Translations under genes and position numbers: made by a program
DNA from: an uncultured Paraprevotella sp.
GTDB lineage: Bacteria; Bacteroidota; Bacteroidia; Bacteroidales; Bacteroidaceae
NCBI GenBank assembly: GCA_947177395.1
Contig: CAMWUI010000010.1
Span: forward strand, 1-64,000
Reading direction: 5' to 3'
DNA length: 64,000 nt
Part shown: positions 45,894-53,268 of the stretch, piece by piece
How the letters are laid out: every line of letters begins with the position of its first letter
Position numbering within the stretch: position 1 is the first letter of the stretch
Notes under the pieces: generated by a model
Told to the model about the DNA's origin: nothing
The model's database searches: none
The model's input: the letters and a program-made list of their open reading frames with translations, nothing else

Positions 45894-46640
45894 ATGAACA
45901 AAAAACAGTTGCTACCGGAAACGGATCCTATGGGACAGGCTATCCGGGACTATTTCGAGAAAGGACGGTGCGCACGCCTGAAAGTACTCTCCCCACAGTT
46001 TGACGAGGATGAAATGCCGGTGACCACTCTGTTCCGTACAGAAACAGACATGCCGTCAACAGAGCGCACGGCACTCTCCCTGTGCCGGGGACGAGTGTTA
46101 GACGCCGGAGCCGGAGCCGGTTGCCACAGCCTTGCTTTACAGGAACGAGGACTGGAGGTCACAGCCATCGACATCTCTCCCTTGTCGACAGAGGTTATGC
46201 GCCGCCGCGGAATAAAAGACGTGCAACAGGCAGACCTGCTGGACGACGCTTTTGTCGGGACGTACGACACGGTGCTGATGCTGATGAACGGCTCCGGCCT
46301 CATCGGACAACTGAAAAACATGCCCTTGTTCTGTCGACGGATGAAACAGTTGCTGGCTCCGGGCGGACAAATACTGATGGACTCCACGGACCTGCGCTAC
46401 ATCTACGAGGACGAGGACGGGATATTAGATGTCGACTTGAACGCGAGCTATTATGGAGAGGTAGACTTCCGCATGCAGTACCGGCAGGTGAAAGGCGACA
46501 TGTTTCCATGGCTCTATGTAGACTTCGACACCTTGTCTTATCATGCCCAGGCAAACGGTTTCCGGGCCGAGTTGATAGAAAAAGGGCCACACTACGACTA
46601 TCTGGCAAGACTCGTACCGGCAAGGTCTGCAGACGAATAA
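45894..46640 (+). CDS. Class I SAM-dependent methyltransferase
   Basis: This 248-residue protein has the SAM-binding motif I VLDAGAGAGCHSLALQERG, then VTAIDISPLSTEVMRRRG and a motif IV-like YDTVLMLMNGSG. Motif I Asp/Gly residues are intact. An N-terminal helix region (MGQAIRDYFEKG) precedes the fold. The substrate cannot be read from sequence. It is a single gene, followed by a hairpin shared with the convergent membrane-protein gene. Confidence 0.88.
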   Translation: MNKKQLLPETDPMGQAIRDYFEKGRCARLKVLSPQFDEDEMPVTTLFRTETDMPSTERTALSLCRGRVLDAGAGAGCHSLALQERGLEVTAIDISPLSTEVMRRRGIKDVQQADLLDDAFVGTYDTVLMLMNGSGLIGQLKNMPLFCRRMKQLLAPGGQILMDSTDLRYIYEDEDGILDVDLNASYYGEVDFRMQYRQVKGDMFPWLYVDFDTLSYHAQANGFRAELIEKGPHYDYLARLVPARSADE

Positions 46641-46650
46641 GAAATTCATG

Positions 46651-46675
46651 TTTGCGGGGCTTCATGCCCCGCAAA
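46651..46675. terminator. Perfect GC-rich hairpin between convergent genes
   Basis: TTTGCGGGGC (46651-46660) and GCCCCGCAAA (46666-46675) form a 10-bp stem with a TTCAT loop, 10 bp after the methyltransferase stop and 17 bp before the end of the convergent gene. It lacks a long T tract. Confidence 0.75.
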
Positions 46676-46692
46676 CACCCGACCGTGAATCT

Positions 46693-47514
46693 TTATTTTT
46701 CCGAACGGTCGTAATCTTCCCCTTCCTTACACGATTTTTCCGGTATTTCCGGAGTTTCAGGAGTCGGGACAACAGGTCCGGCTTCCAGCGTTCTGTCAAC
46801 CGACATATCTTCTTTCGGGCTCAGGATACGATAGGCAAGAGCAAACATAAAGCCTGAAATAATAGAGGTGAAAATGATACCCACGCAACAGCATATCAGC
46901 CCGACAAAGTTCACAAGAACCGCCAACACGCCCAACAAAAGCAAATCAAAGAAATGCCCTTGCGTCAACTTCCATGAACGGGAGAACAACTCTCCAAACA
47001 TGAGCCGGGGCCTGTCTACGGCCAGGATAGGAACGAACACCAGACGTATGGCCAGATAAATGCCTGGCAACACACACAGACACAAACCTACCGCCACAAT
47101 GAAAGAATACGCACCCGACGCACAGAGAAACATCAGAAAAGGCTTGTAGGCCGTCTTCAGCGCATCGCCCAGTTCCGGTTTGTCGTAATCTACGGCTGCA
47201 AGATACATTTTGTAATTAACTACCTCTATATAAACCGTCAACAACCAGGACACAAACATCATTACAATGGCAGAACCCGCCAAGCCAAACAGGAACTGAC
47301 GCATGATTTCATCCGCCAGCCACTCCGGCGACACGCCATGATTGCTCTGTACTATCTCCATAAGAGCAGCAGAATCTATAAAACTACCCGAAAGCTGAGA
47401 CACGATATAAGAAAGGATAAACGTGACCAGGAACACGGGGAAGTGACGGCAGGCGAGCTGCCATGCCTGCGACAGGACACTGCCGGCAGACAAAGGGCAT
47501 TGTGTAGTTTCCAT
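46693..47514 (-). CDS. Multi-pass membrane protein of unknown function (DUF975-like)
   Basis: This 273-residue protein has about five or six hydrophobic helices (for example FPVFLVTFILSYIVSQL, GSAIVMMFVSWLLTVYIEVV and LLLLGVLAVLVNFVGLICCCVGIIF) and the segment LPGIYLAIRLVFVPILAVD, common in DUF975/YckC-like families. The C-terminal tail is hydrophilic. The start at 47514 is chosen because the -7 box TATCTTTG at 47542-47549 overlaps the longer frame start. Function not known. Confidence 0.75.
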   Translation of the reverse strand: METTQCPLSAGSVLSQAWQLACRHFPVFLVTFILSYIVSQLSGSFIDSAALMEIVQSNHGVSPEWLADEIMRQFLFGLAGSAIVMMFVSWLLTVYIEVVNYKMYLAAVDYDKPELGDALKTAYKPFLMFLCASGAYSFIVAVGLCLCVLPGIYLAIRLVFVPILAVDRPRLMFGELFSRSWKLTQGHFFDLLLLGVLAVLVNFVGLICCCVGIIFTSIISGFMFALAYRILSPKEDMSVDRTLEAGPVVPTPETPEIPEKSCKEGEDYDRSEK

Positions 47515-47541
47515 ATCTATTCTTCTATTTGTATGTAAAGA

Positions 47542-47549
47542 CAAAGATA
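47542..47549 (-). promoter_or_regulatory. -7 promoter box of the membrane-protein gene
   Basis: The minus strand reads TATCTTTG, 27 bp before the chosen start codon at 47514. Confidence 0.65.
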
Positions 47550-47619
47550 GATAAAAATATATATTTCCATCCGCCTTTCAGGAAAAAGTATCTTTTTCCA
47601 TCCTCTATCCCCGAAGACC

Positions 47620-47988
47620 TTACAAATTGCGCACTACACCCCACCCCAGTGCCAGCAGAAGATAACAAAGACAGGCCCGCGAAGAGAACAAACATTCACC
47701 CGTCAGACGGGGATAGCGGCGGCTCAGGCAGGGAAAGCATTGCCGGAAAATCCAAAGAACGACAAGCGGCAGGGACATAAACAACAGGGGATTATGGAAA
47801 AAAGCCGCACACAACCGGCCGTGCAACAATTCGTGCACCAGCCGCTGGCCACCGCACAACGGGCAATTCCATCCCGTAAGCCGATGAAGCGGACATACGA
47901 TATAACGGTGTTCGCTACCCGGCAGTGCCAGCCAGCACACGGCACCGGCCATCAAAAGAATAAGTATAATACGGTGAGAACTTTGCAT
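47620..47988 (-). CDS. DUF2752 family small membrane protein
   Basis: This 122-residue protein has the DUF2752 hallmark IVCPLHRLTGWNCPLCGGQRLVHELLHG, two cysteine-containing motifs between membrane helices, and one more hydrophobic helix (PLLFMSLPLVVLWIF). The ATG at 47988 is preferred to a GTG at 48003. The family function is unknown. It stands alone, 105 bp upstream of the neighbouring membrane-protein gene. Confidence 0.82.
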   Translation of the reverse strand: MQSSHRIILILLMAGAVCWLALPGSEHRYIVCPLHRLTGWNCPLCGGQRLVHELLHGRLCAAFFHNPLLFMSLPLVVLWIFRQCFPCLSRRYPRLTGECLFSSRACLCYLLLALGWGVVRNL

Positions 47989-48026
47989 TGGTTTGCCTTG
48001 CACAGATTACGGTTTTCCTGCATCGG

Positions 48027-48034
48027 CAAAGATA
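48027..48034 (-). promoter_or_regulatory. -7 promoter box of the DUF2752 gene
   Basis: The minus strand reads TATCTTTG, 38 bp before the ATG at 47988. Confidence 0.6.
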
Positions 48035-48202
48035 CGGTACTTTTCCCTGAAAACCTTGTTTCCCTCCCTCTTTTAATACCTTATTTGAAAAAGAATGCGG
48101 AAAAGGTAGCCCGGACCGCTTGTCCAATCAAATAAATTGGACTACTTTTATATCCGGATTCCCGGCAGAGTCCAATATATCCGATATAAAAGCAATAATT
48201 CC

Positions 48203-48481
48203 ATGAAAGCACGTCTTGTCTTATTCGCCCATCTCCTCTTGAGCCTATCGCTCGCAGCCCAAAACAGGAGTTTCACCCTGCCGCTCTCCGACAACAAGGA
48301 ATCCAGCATGGAAGTGTTTCTCCCCGACTCCGCCCACGCCACAGGCCGGATGGTCGTAATATGTCCCGGCGGAGGATATGTACATCTCGCCATAGAACAC
48401 GAAGGACGGGACTGGGCGCCTTTCTTCAATGAAAAAGGGATAGCCTGCGCCGTGAACTGCACCCCAAAGTTTTTTGTCTAA
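48203..48481 (+). pseudogene. Truncated secreted alpha/beta-hydrolase (esterase) gene
   Basis: The signal peptide (ARLVLFAHLLLSLSLAAQ) and the start of an esterase-lipase domain are clear: SSMEVFLPDS, VVICPGGGYVHLAIEHEG and WAPFFNEKGIACAV. The normal continuation, with the GxSxG nucleophile, is missing. From about 48458 the sequence switches to an IS-end-like element and the frame stops at 48481. About 85 of an expected 270 or so residues remain, so it is broken by insertion. Confidence 0.8.
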
Positions 48482-48640
48482 CTTTTGGACTGCAGTTCAT
48501 CTTGTGGTGACATTTACACCACCTCCCGAAGCTTTTGAATACGATTAGGGGAGATTGCTCACGACATATTTCTGCTACGCATAACAGCATAGCAAGTTAT
48601 CACATACTCAAATTTTATTTAGGGCAATATTGTCTTTGCA
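48459..48640 (+). mobile_element. IS remnants: IS3/IS150-type end plus IS4-family 3' end
   Basis: Bases 48459-48500 (CCAAAG..TTTTTTGTCTAACTTTTGG, then GCAGTTCAT) resemble the end of IS150-group elements. From about 48499 the sequence CTTGTGGTGAC, then TTTACACCACCTCC.GAAGCTT through the TGCTA.GCATAACAGCATAGCA hairpin to ATTTAGGGCAATATTG matches the 3' end of the IS4 remnant at 52430-52617, with about 54 bp deleted. Confidence 0.75.
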
Positions 48641-48660
48641 CATCATGCCGCTGCAATAGT

Positions 48661-49001
48661 ATGAACAAGGACTATCCGAACAAGATGAACGCGGAGCAGG
48701 CACGGACGTTTCGTAACGATGTGCTGAATATCGTCAGCCAACACCTTGCGGCCGAGTCACAACATACGGTCATATTGCTGCATTGACCGGATGGCCAAGC
48801 CATGCACGGATGGTGGGACGCACTCTGCGCTACACGCCGGGAGCAGAACTACTACCCTGTCATCGTGTGGTCAATGCCGTAGGCCGCACCGCTCCCGGCT
48901 GGAGTCGTCAGCATCCACTATTAGAGAACGAAGGTATCACCTTCAAGCCCAACGGACGAGTAGACATGCAACGCCATCTGTGGGAGCCTGAAATGGAATA
49001 A
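48661..49001 (+). pseudogene. Frameshifted MGMT/alkyltransferase-like (ATL) gene
   Basis: The 5' frame gives MNKDYPNKMNAEQARTFRN..LNIVSQH. After about 48740 the coding switches frame to CGRVTTYGHIAALTGWPSHARMVGRTLR and PCHRVVNAVGRTAPGWSRQHPLLENEGITF, the active-site region of alkyltransferase-like proteins. The unshifted frame stops at 48786. One small deletion near 48740 explains it. It directly follows an IS4 end. A sequencing error cannot be excluded. Confidence 0.8.
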
Positions 49002-49147
49002 TCTATACCAACAAAAACAGGATGCACTTTCTATACTCCGCATTGATTTTCAACCAAAATACATTTTGCTAAATGCAAAGAACATAGAAAGTACACCTCG
49101 TTTTTTATTTCCTAAATACTCATCAAAGAGATATGGAACTAATTATG

Positions 49148-50134
49148 CTATTCTACTATTTCTTCTTTCACAAGATTAAATTTAGCAGAGATTTCCTTTT
49201 GATCAATGGCTTGACGAAGGTTGAAACGCTTGCGTTGGGTGATATGGCCCGATTTCTCGCATGAAACTTCAATCTGTACATTGCCAGAGTTGTTGTAGGT
49301 CAAGCCTTTAATATCGAATGTTTCTGTTGTCTCGTATGGAGTTGAACCCACGAAATTGGAGTTTGTATTGACAACGTCAGGAGTTGACGATACAACACGC
49401 CAAGAAACATCTGCCCCTTGAGGAGCTGAAACGATATACCAACGAATGACAGTACTCTCAAGTGCAGTATCTCCAAAGCCTTGCACTTGTTTGTTCTTTT
49501 CTTGCTTTGCTGTTTTGGCAATCTTCAGTTTAGGAGCAATACGTTCCCATTCTATTCCGCCAAGAGCCTGAACAAATGCAATTTGGAGTGGTGAAGCGAT
49601 AGAGAGTTGGGAGTTAGCCGTCCCCCTACCGGTTGATGTCGTTGAACTAATGACAACTTCATGATCAGAATTAAGCAACTCCCAACTAATCACCATAGCA
49701 CTTGACGAATTGAATATCCTATGCTTTACGTTATAGTCGCGAATACGCAAACTATAGTCTTTAACCGTGACATTGAGAATATAGTCGGTATTGAAATCGG
49801 AGCCAACTCTAAAACCTAAGGCTGTGGCATAACTATCAAGAAACTGCTCCGTACTGGTCACCAAAGGATTTTCAAGCGTAATCCGAGGCAATGTTGCTGC
49901 TTCTTTACTTGGCAACTCGGTCCTATTGATTAGATTATTTTCATTTACCTCACAGCGAACCTGAATACGCAAACCATAATCAAGATTGTTGAACATTTGC
50001 GATATGTTAATATTTGAAGTGCCCAATGGCACTATCATATCACGAATCACATCTTTTGTCTTGCCTAAGACAGAAGTCGTTCCGATGCATACAAACAAAA
50101 GAAATAACGAGAACCTAATAAACTTGCCTATCAT
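49148..50134 (-). CDS. Secreted protein with a C-terminal PEGA-like domain
   Basis: This 328-residue protein has a signal peptide ending near TSVLGK. The N-terminal domain (about 30-210) has the SYLRIRD..VKHRIFNSSSAMVISWELLNSDHEVVISS pattern of YajG-like lipoproteins. The C-terminal domain (about 225-328) has YIVSAPQGADVSWRV, VGSTPYETT and IEVSCEKSGHITQRK, a PEGA-like fold. The C-terminal domain is nearly identical to that of the next gene upstream, while the N-terminal parts differ. It is the last gene of a three-gene operon. Function unknown. Confidence 0.75.
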   Translation of the reverse strand: MIGKFIRFSLFLLFVCIGTTSVLGKTKDVIRDMIVPLGTSNINISQMFNNLDYGLRIQVRCEVNENNLINRTELPSKEAATLPRITLENPLVTSTEQFLDSYATALGFRVGSDFNTDYILNVTVKDYSLRIRDYNVKHRIFNSSSAMVISWELLNSDHEVVISSTTSTGRGTANSQLSIASPLQIAFVQALGGIEWERIAPKLKIAKTAKQEKNKQVQGFGDTALESTVIRWYIVSAPQGADVSWRVVSSTPDVVNTNSNFVGSTPYETTETFDIKGLTYNNSGNVQIEVSCEKSGHITQRKRFNLRQAIDQKEISAKFNLVKEEIVE

Positions 50135-50136
50135 AG

Positions 50137-51087
50137 CTATTCATCTTTTATAAGATTAAACTTGGCAGAGATTTCCTTTTGGTCAATAGCTTGACGAAGG
50201 TTGAAACGCTTGCGCTGGGTGATATAGCCTGACTTCTCGCAGGAAATCTCAATTTGTATATTGCCGGAATTGTTGTAAGTCATGCCTTTAATATCAAAGC
50301 TCTCCGTTGTTTCATAAGGTGTAGAGCCCACGAAATTGGAGTTTGTATTGGCAACGTCAGGTGTTGAAGATACAACACGCCAAGAAACATCTGCCCCTTG
50401 TGGGGTTGAAGTAATATACCAACGGATAACAGTGTGCTCAAGGGCTGTATCACCGGCACCCGCCACTTGTACGTTGGCTTCCTGCTTGGGAGTATTGGCA
50501 ACCATCAGACATTTTGCGATTCGATCCCAATTTACATTGTTGAGAGCTTCTGCATACGCACGTCCTAAGCCATTACCGAACTGCTCGGCAGAAGCTAACG
50601 TGATTCTGGAACTTGCTGTTGATGATGCCACGACTGTTTGTCCGGCACCATCTAATAACTTATAATTGATAACAATCTCACACTCGACACTCGTTTCATC
50701 AATCCATTTCATCTTAAATGTTTTCACGTCGACATCAAAACGAAAGTCTCCATTCGGTGTAACACCAAAGCACATCCTTTGCATATAACTTGTGGTAGCA
50801 TCAGCTGCAAATTCTCTGACTGATGGAACAAAAATATATTGAGGAAGAATTCGACGTACCCTCTCTGGCAGATTTGAATCATCGTACATCACATCTTCTG
50901 CCCCTGTCGAAGTAACATTCAACCTTACTGTCTTTTCCAAGTTACGATAGGTAGTCGGCACACTTTGGCTTGAAACGACCAAAGGAACTTGTACTGTTTT
51001 TGGCAACTTTTGCACTGACATACATGATGTCATTACAACCATGGCAAGCATCAAAAAGATGCCGCTAATACATTTAACTTTTTTCAT
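50137..51087 (-). CDS. Lipoprotein with a C-terminal PEGA-like domain, paralogue
   Basis: This 316-residue protein has a lipobox at Cys22 (MVVMTSC). The N-terminal domain carries FRFDVDVKTFKMKWIDETSVECEIVINYKLLDGAGQTVVASS, then a helix with GLGRAYAEALNNVNWDRIAK. Its C-terminal PEGA-like domain (about 215-316) matches the neighbour downstream at about 85% of DNA positions by eye. A start at 51099 in an ATGA overlap with the upstream gene is possible; 51087 gives the more usual lipoprotein signal. Only 2 bp separate it from the next gene. Function unknown. Confidence 0.75.
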   Translation of the reverse strand: MKKVKCISGIFLMLAMVVMTSCMSVQKLPKTVQVPLVVSSQSVPTTYRNLEKTVRLNVTSTGAEDVMYDDSNLPERVRRILPQYIFVPSVREFAADATTSYMQRMCFGVTPNGDFRFDVDVKTFKMKWIDETSVECEIVINYKLLDGAGQTVVASSTASSRITLASAEQFGNGLGRAYAEALNNVNWDRIAKCLMVANTPKQEANVQVAGAGDTALEHTVIRWYITSTPQGADVSWRVVSSTPDVANTNSNFVGSTPYETTESFDIKGMTYNNSGNIQIEISCEKSGYITQRKRFNLRQAIDQKEISAKFNLIKDE

Positions 51088-51095
51088 ATGTAGAA

Positions 51096-51638
51096 TCATT
51101 TATTCGTGGTATGTATTTTTACAATCTTAGCCGTTACCGTAGTCTGATACTCAACAGCATTTTTGCCTGCATTTGATACACGTGAAGTCACAATAGGTTC
51201 AAGTACACCATCAGCGCCATAGTCCTTTACGACCTCTATCAAACGTGCAATGGCAACTCTACGAGCAAATTCTTCTGCACTTGGAAGATCCTCTACATTG
51301 TATGATGCATCCTGAAGCAAATAACCGAAAGTGGCAGTACCACGAAAAGAAGTAAGAGTCCATCCATTTGAGCTGTCGAATTTAAACAGATAGGAGAAAT
51401 CACCGTTTCCACTGGTCAGTTTAAGTGATGCTTTGGAATACGTGGCTGTAACAGAAGCTGTTTCCGTAATTGTGTTGAGGATGTCATAGTCACCTTTCTG
51501 AAGATTCAATGCTCCTACGGAAATTGCATCGGCTGAACTCACGGCTCTTGGAATAATAAGATTCTTCTGTCCACCACATGACGTCATTAATGTAACTGCA
51601 GCGAGAATGGCGCTTGCCAAAATGATTTTTTTGTTCAT
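51096..51638 (-). CDS. Lipoprotein of unknown function, first gene of the PEGA operon
   Basis: This 180-residue protein has a lipobox at Cys21 (TLMTSC). The body has LQKGDYDILNTITETASVTATYS and later RVAIARLIEVVKDYGADGVLEPIVTSRV followed by a beta hairpin ending KIVKI. I do not recognise the family. It resembles small outer-membrane-anchored lipoproteins in which a conserved helix plus strand follows a beta-sheet half. It has a long leader containing a rod-shaped hairpin and a -7 box at 51893-51900. Confidence 0.7.
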   Translation of the reverse strand: MNKKIILASAILAAVTLMTSCGGQKNLIIPRAVSSADAISVGALNLQKGDYDILNTITETASVTATYSKASLKLTSGNGDFSYLFKFDSSNGWTLTSFRGTATFGYLLQDASYNVEDLPSAEEFARRVAIARLIEVVKDYGADGVLEPIVTSRVSNAGKNAVEYQTTVTAKIVKIHTTNK

Positions 51639-51686
51639 TATTTCATTTCTTGGTCTTACAGCCCCATCGACCAGCTAATTTATGTT

Positions 51687-51853
51687 AGAAGCGTGGACTG
51701 AATTGCCCGCTTCTATTGAGAAGGTCGTAGGAAACCTATGATGAAGATGAGGGAATAGCAGCCCACGCCATAGCGTGAGAACCGCTTCGTTATCCTCTCA
51801 TCATTGCGAAAATTTCCTACGTTTTCTCAATAAGAGATAAGCAAAACGCTTCT
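51687..51853 (-). ncRNA. Rod-shaped structured leader RNA of the PEGA operon
   Basis: Four stacked arms pair along 167 nt: AGAAGCGT (51687-51694) with ACGCTTCT (51846-51853), TATTGAGAA (51714-51722) with TTCTCAATA (51824-51832), CGTAGGAAA (51726-51734) with TTTCCTACG (51813-51821), and GATGAG with CTCATC near 51746 and 51798. A CACGC/GCGTG hairpin caps it. It lies between the promoter box and the first gene. The transcribed strand is assumed from that context. Confidence 0.65.
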
Positions 51854-51892
51854 TCTATCTAATATGTCATGACACTCCAAGGAATGTCGCTA

Positions 51893-51900
51893 CAAAGGTA
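51893..51900 (-). promoter_or_regulatory. -7 promoter box of the PEGA operon
   Basis: The minus strand reads TACCTTTG (TAnnTTTG). It would give a leader of about 250 nt to the start codon at 51638, containing the whole rod structure. Confidence 0.65.
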
Positions 51901-51953
51901 CTAATTATTTTTTATCTGCCAATTTTTTTTTAGGTTTGTTTTTTATTGCTATG

Positions 51954-52094
51954 CAATGTTGTCCTAAACGAATAGCTAAATCACTGATAATCAGAAGAAG
52001 CGAAGCGATATCTTTATGTGGGCATAACAGCCTGTATTCTGTTGGCAATAAAGCAAATACAACATTGCTCAGATTTCTATTTAGGACAATATTG
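51954..52094. mobile_element. 141-bp MITE-like segment with IS4-type inverted ends
   Basis: The left end CAATGTTGTCCTAAACGAATAG (51954 on, written in part) mirrors the right end CTATTTAGGACAATATTG (52077-52094). The interior has no open frame. The right-end sequence recurs at 52602-52617 and 48622-48636. Confidence 0.6.
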
Positions 52095-52099
52095 ACTGA

Positions 52100-52419
52100 T
52101 TGACGAGACAATCGAATTTGAATTACCAACTACCAGAGCCAAATATCCCAACCGTTTGCGACGGATAGTCGTATGGAACGATGAACACGGCTTTGAGGTA
52201 GAACTGCTTACCAACAGTTTCAAACTTGCCGCATCAACCATTGCGGCTTTATACAAAGCACATTGGGAAATAGATGTGTTCTTTCGGATTCTCAAACAAC
52301 TGTTGCATATCAAGAGTTTCATAGCCACATCACGCAATGCTGTAGAAACTCAGATATGGACCGCCATGACTACTATCCTTATTTTGACATGGCTAAAACA
52401 TAAAGCCTCCTACAATTGA
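52100..52419 (+). pseudogene. C-terminal remnant of an IS4-family transposase
   Basis: The frame reads EFELPTTRAKYPNRLRRIVV and then LTNSFKLAASTIAALYKAHWEIDVFFRILKQLLHIKSFIATSRNAVETQIW. This is the YxxRWxIExFFxxxKQ..K region of IS4-type DDE transposases, carrying the last catalytic Glu. No start or N-terminal catalytic residues remain. The IS 3' end follows to about 52617. Confidence 0.85.
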
Positions 52420-52617
52420 GCATTGGCCAACCTTGTGGTGACTCTCAGATTGAACACTTTTACGAAAATAGACCTCCCATAGTGGTTGGATGAACCATTT
52501 ACACCACCTCCTGAAGCTTATGAAAACGCTTAGGGAGGGATGGTCCATAACAAATTTCTGCTATGCATAACAGCATAGCAAGTTATCACACACTCAAATT
52601 TTATTTAGGACAATATT
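52420..52617 (+). mobile_element. Right end of the IS4-family remnant
   Basis: A non-coding tail after the transposase remnant contains TTTACACCACCTCCTGAAGCTT, the palindrome TGCTATG..CAGCATAGCA and the terminal ATTTTATTTAGGACAATATTG. The same tail, with an internal deletion, lies at 48499-48636. Confidence 0.7.
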
Positions 52618-52645
52618 GACCGGATACAGAAAAACATTCTAAATA

Positions 52646-52677
52646 TTTGTTCCACAAGGAAGAATATTGTATCTTTG
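52646..52677 (+). promoter_or_regulatory. Promoter of rpsO
   Basis: TTTG (52646-52649), a 20-bp spacer and TATCTTTG (52670-52677) form a perfect Bacteroidetes promoter 40 bp before the rpsO ATG. Confidence 0.85.
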
Positions 52678-52717
52678 CACCCGCTAACAAAATCATAATT
52701 TATTTAAATCACAAATC

Positions 52718-52987
52718 ATGTATTTAGACGCAGCAAAAAAACAAGAAATCTTTGGACAGTACGGAAAGTCTAACTCTGATACCGGTTCCGCAGAGAGCCA
52801 GGTAGCATTGTTTTCATACCGTATTTCCCATTTGACGGAACACATGAAAAAGAACCGTAAAGATTATAGCACAGAAAGAGCTTTGACTGGTTTGGTGGGC
52901 AAGCGTCGCGCCCTGCTGAACTACCTGAAAGACCGCGATATCAACCGTTATCGCGCTATCGTCAAGGCATTAGGCTTGCGTAAGTAA
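52718..52987 (+). CDS. rpsO: Ribosomal protein uS15
   Basis: This 89-residue 30S protein binds 16S rRNA early in assembly. The conserved core SDTGSAESQVALFSYRISHLTEHMKKNRKDYSTERAL followed by VGKRRALLNYLK and the family length are intact. It is a single-gene unit with its own promoter and terminator, just beyond the IS4 remnant. Confidence 0.97.
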   Translation: MYLDAAKKQEIFGQYGKSNSDTGSAESQVALFSYRISHLTEHMKKNRKDYSTERALTGLVGKRRALLNYLKDRDINRYRAIVKALGLRK

Positions 52988-53010
52988 TTGCGCAACGGCT
53001 CAACAAACCG

Positions 53011-53054
53011 GCGGCCCTGCTTCCACAAAAGGAAACAGGGCCGCTTTTCTTTTC
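53011..53054 (+). terminator. Rho-independent terminator of rpsO
   Basis: GCGGCCCTG (53011-53019) pairs with CAGGGCCGC (53036-53044), followed by TTTTCTTTTCTT. Confidence 0.9.
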
Positions 53055-53165
53055 TTCGCCTCTTCCGGAAAGCGGAGGAGGCGAAGATTTCCACAGGAAC
53101 AGATTCTTATAGACACAAAAACGTGTTTTCATGAATACAAAACGGTGTTTCTTATTTAAAATAAC

Positions 53166-53173
53166 TACCTTTG
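53166..53173 (+). promoter_or_regulatory. -7 promoter box of the YfhO-family gene
   Basis: TACCTTTG matches TAnnTTTG and lies 95 bp before the ATG at 53269. Confidence 0.55.
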
Positions 53174-53268
53174 CAAACGACAGCCTCGCGCATACCTAAT
53201 TATATATAATAAAAAACCGACGGAACGCAGGCTGTTTTTCCTTGAAATTCATACAAGATAGAAAGATT

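Noticed and set aside
51905-52129. Minus-strand 74-codon frame over the MITE-like segment
   Set aside because: It spans the IS-type inverted ends and has no conserved motif.
52077-52337. Minus-strand 86-codon frame opposite the transposase remnant
   Set aside because: The plus strand reads a clear IS4 transposase C-terminus here.
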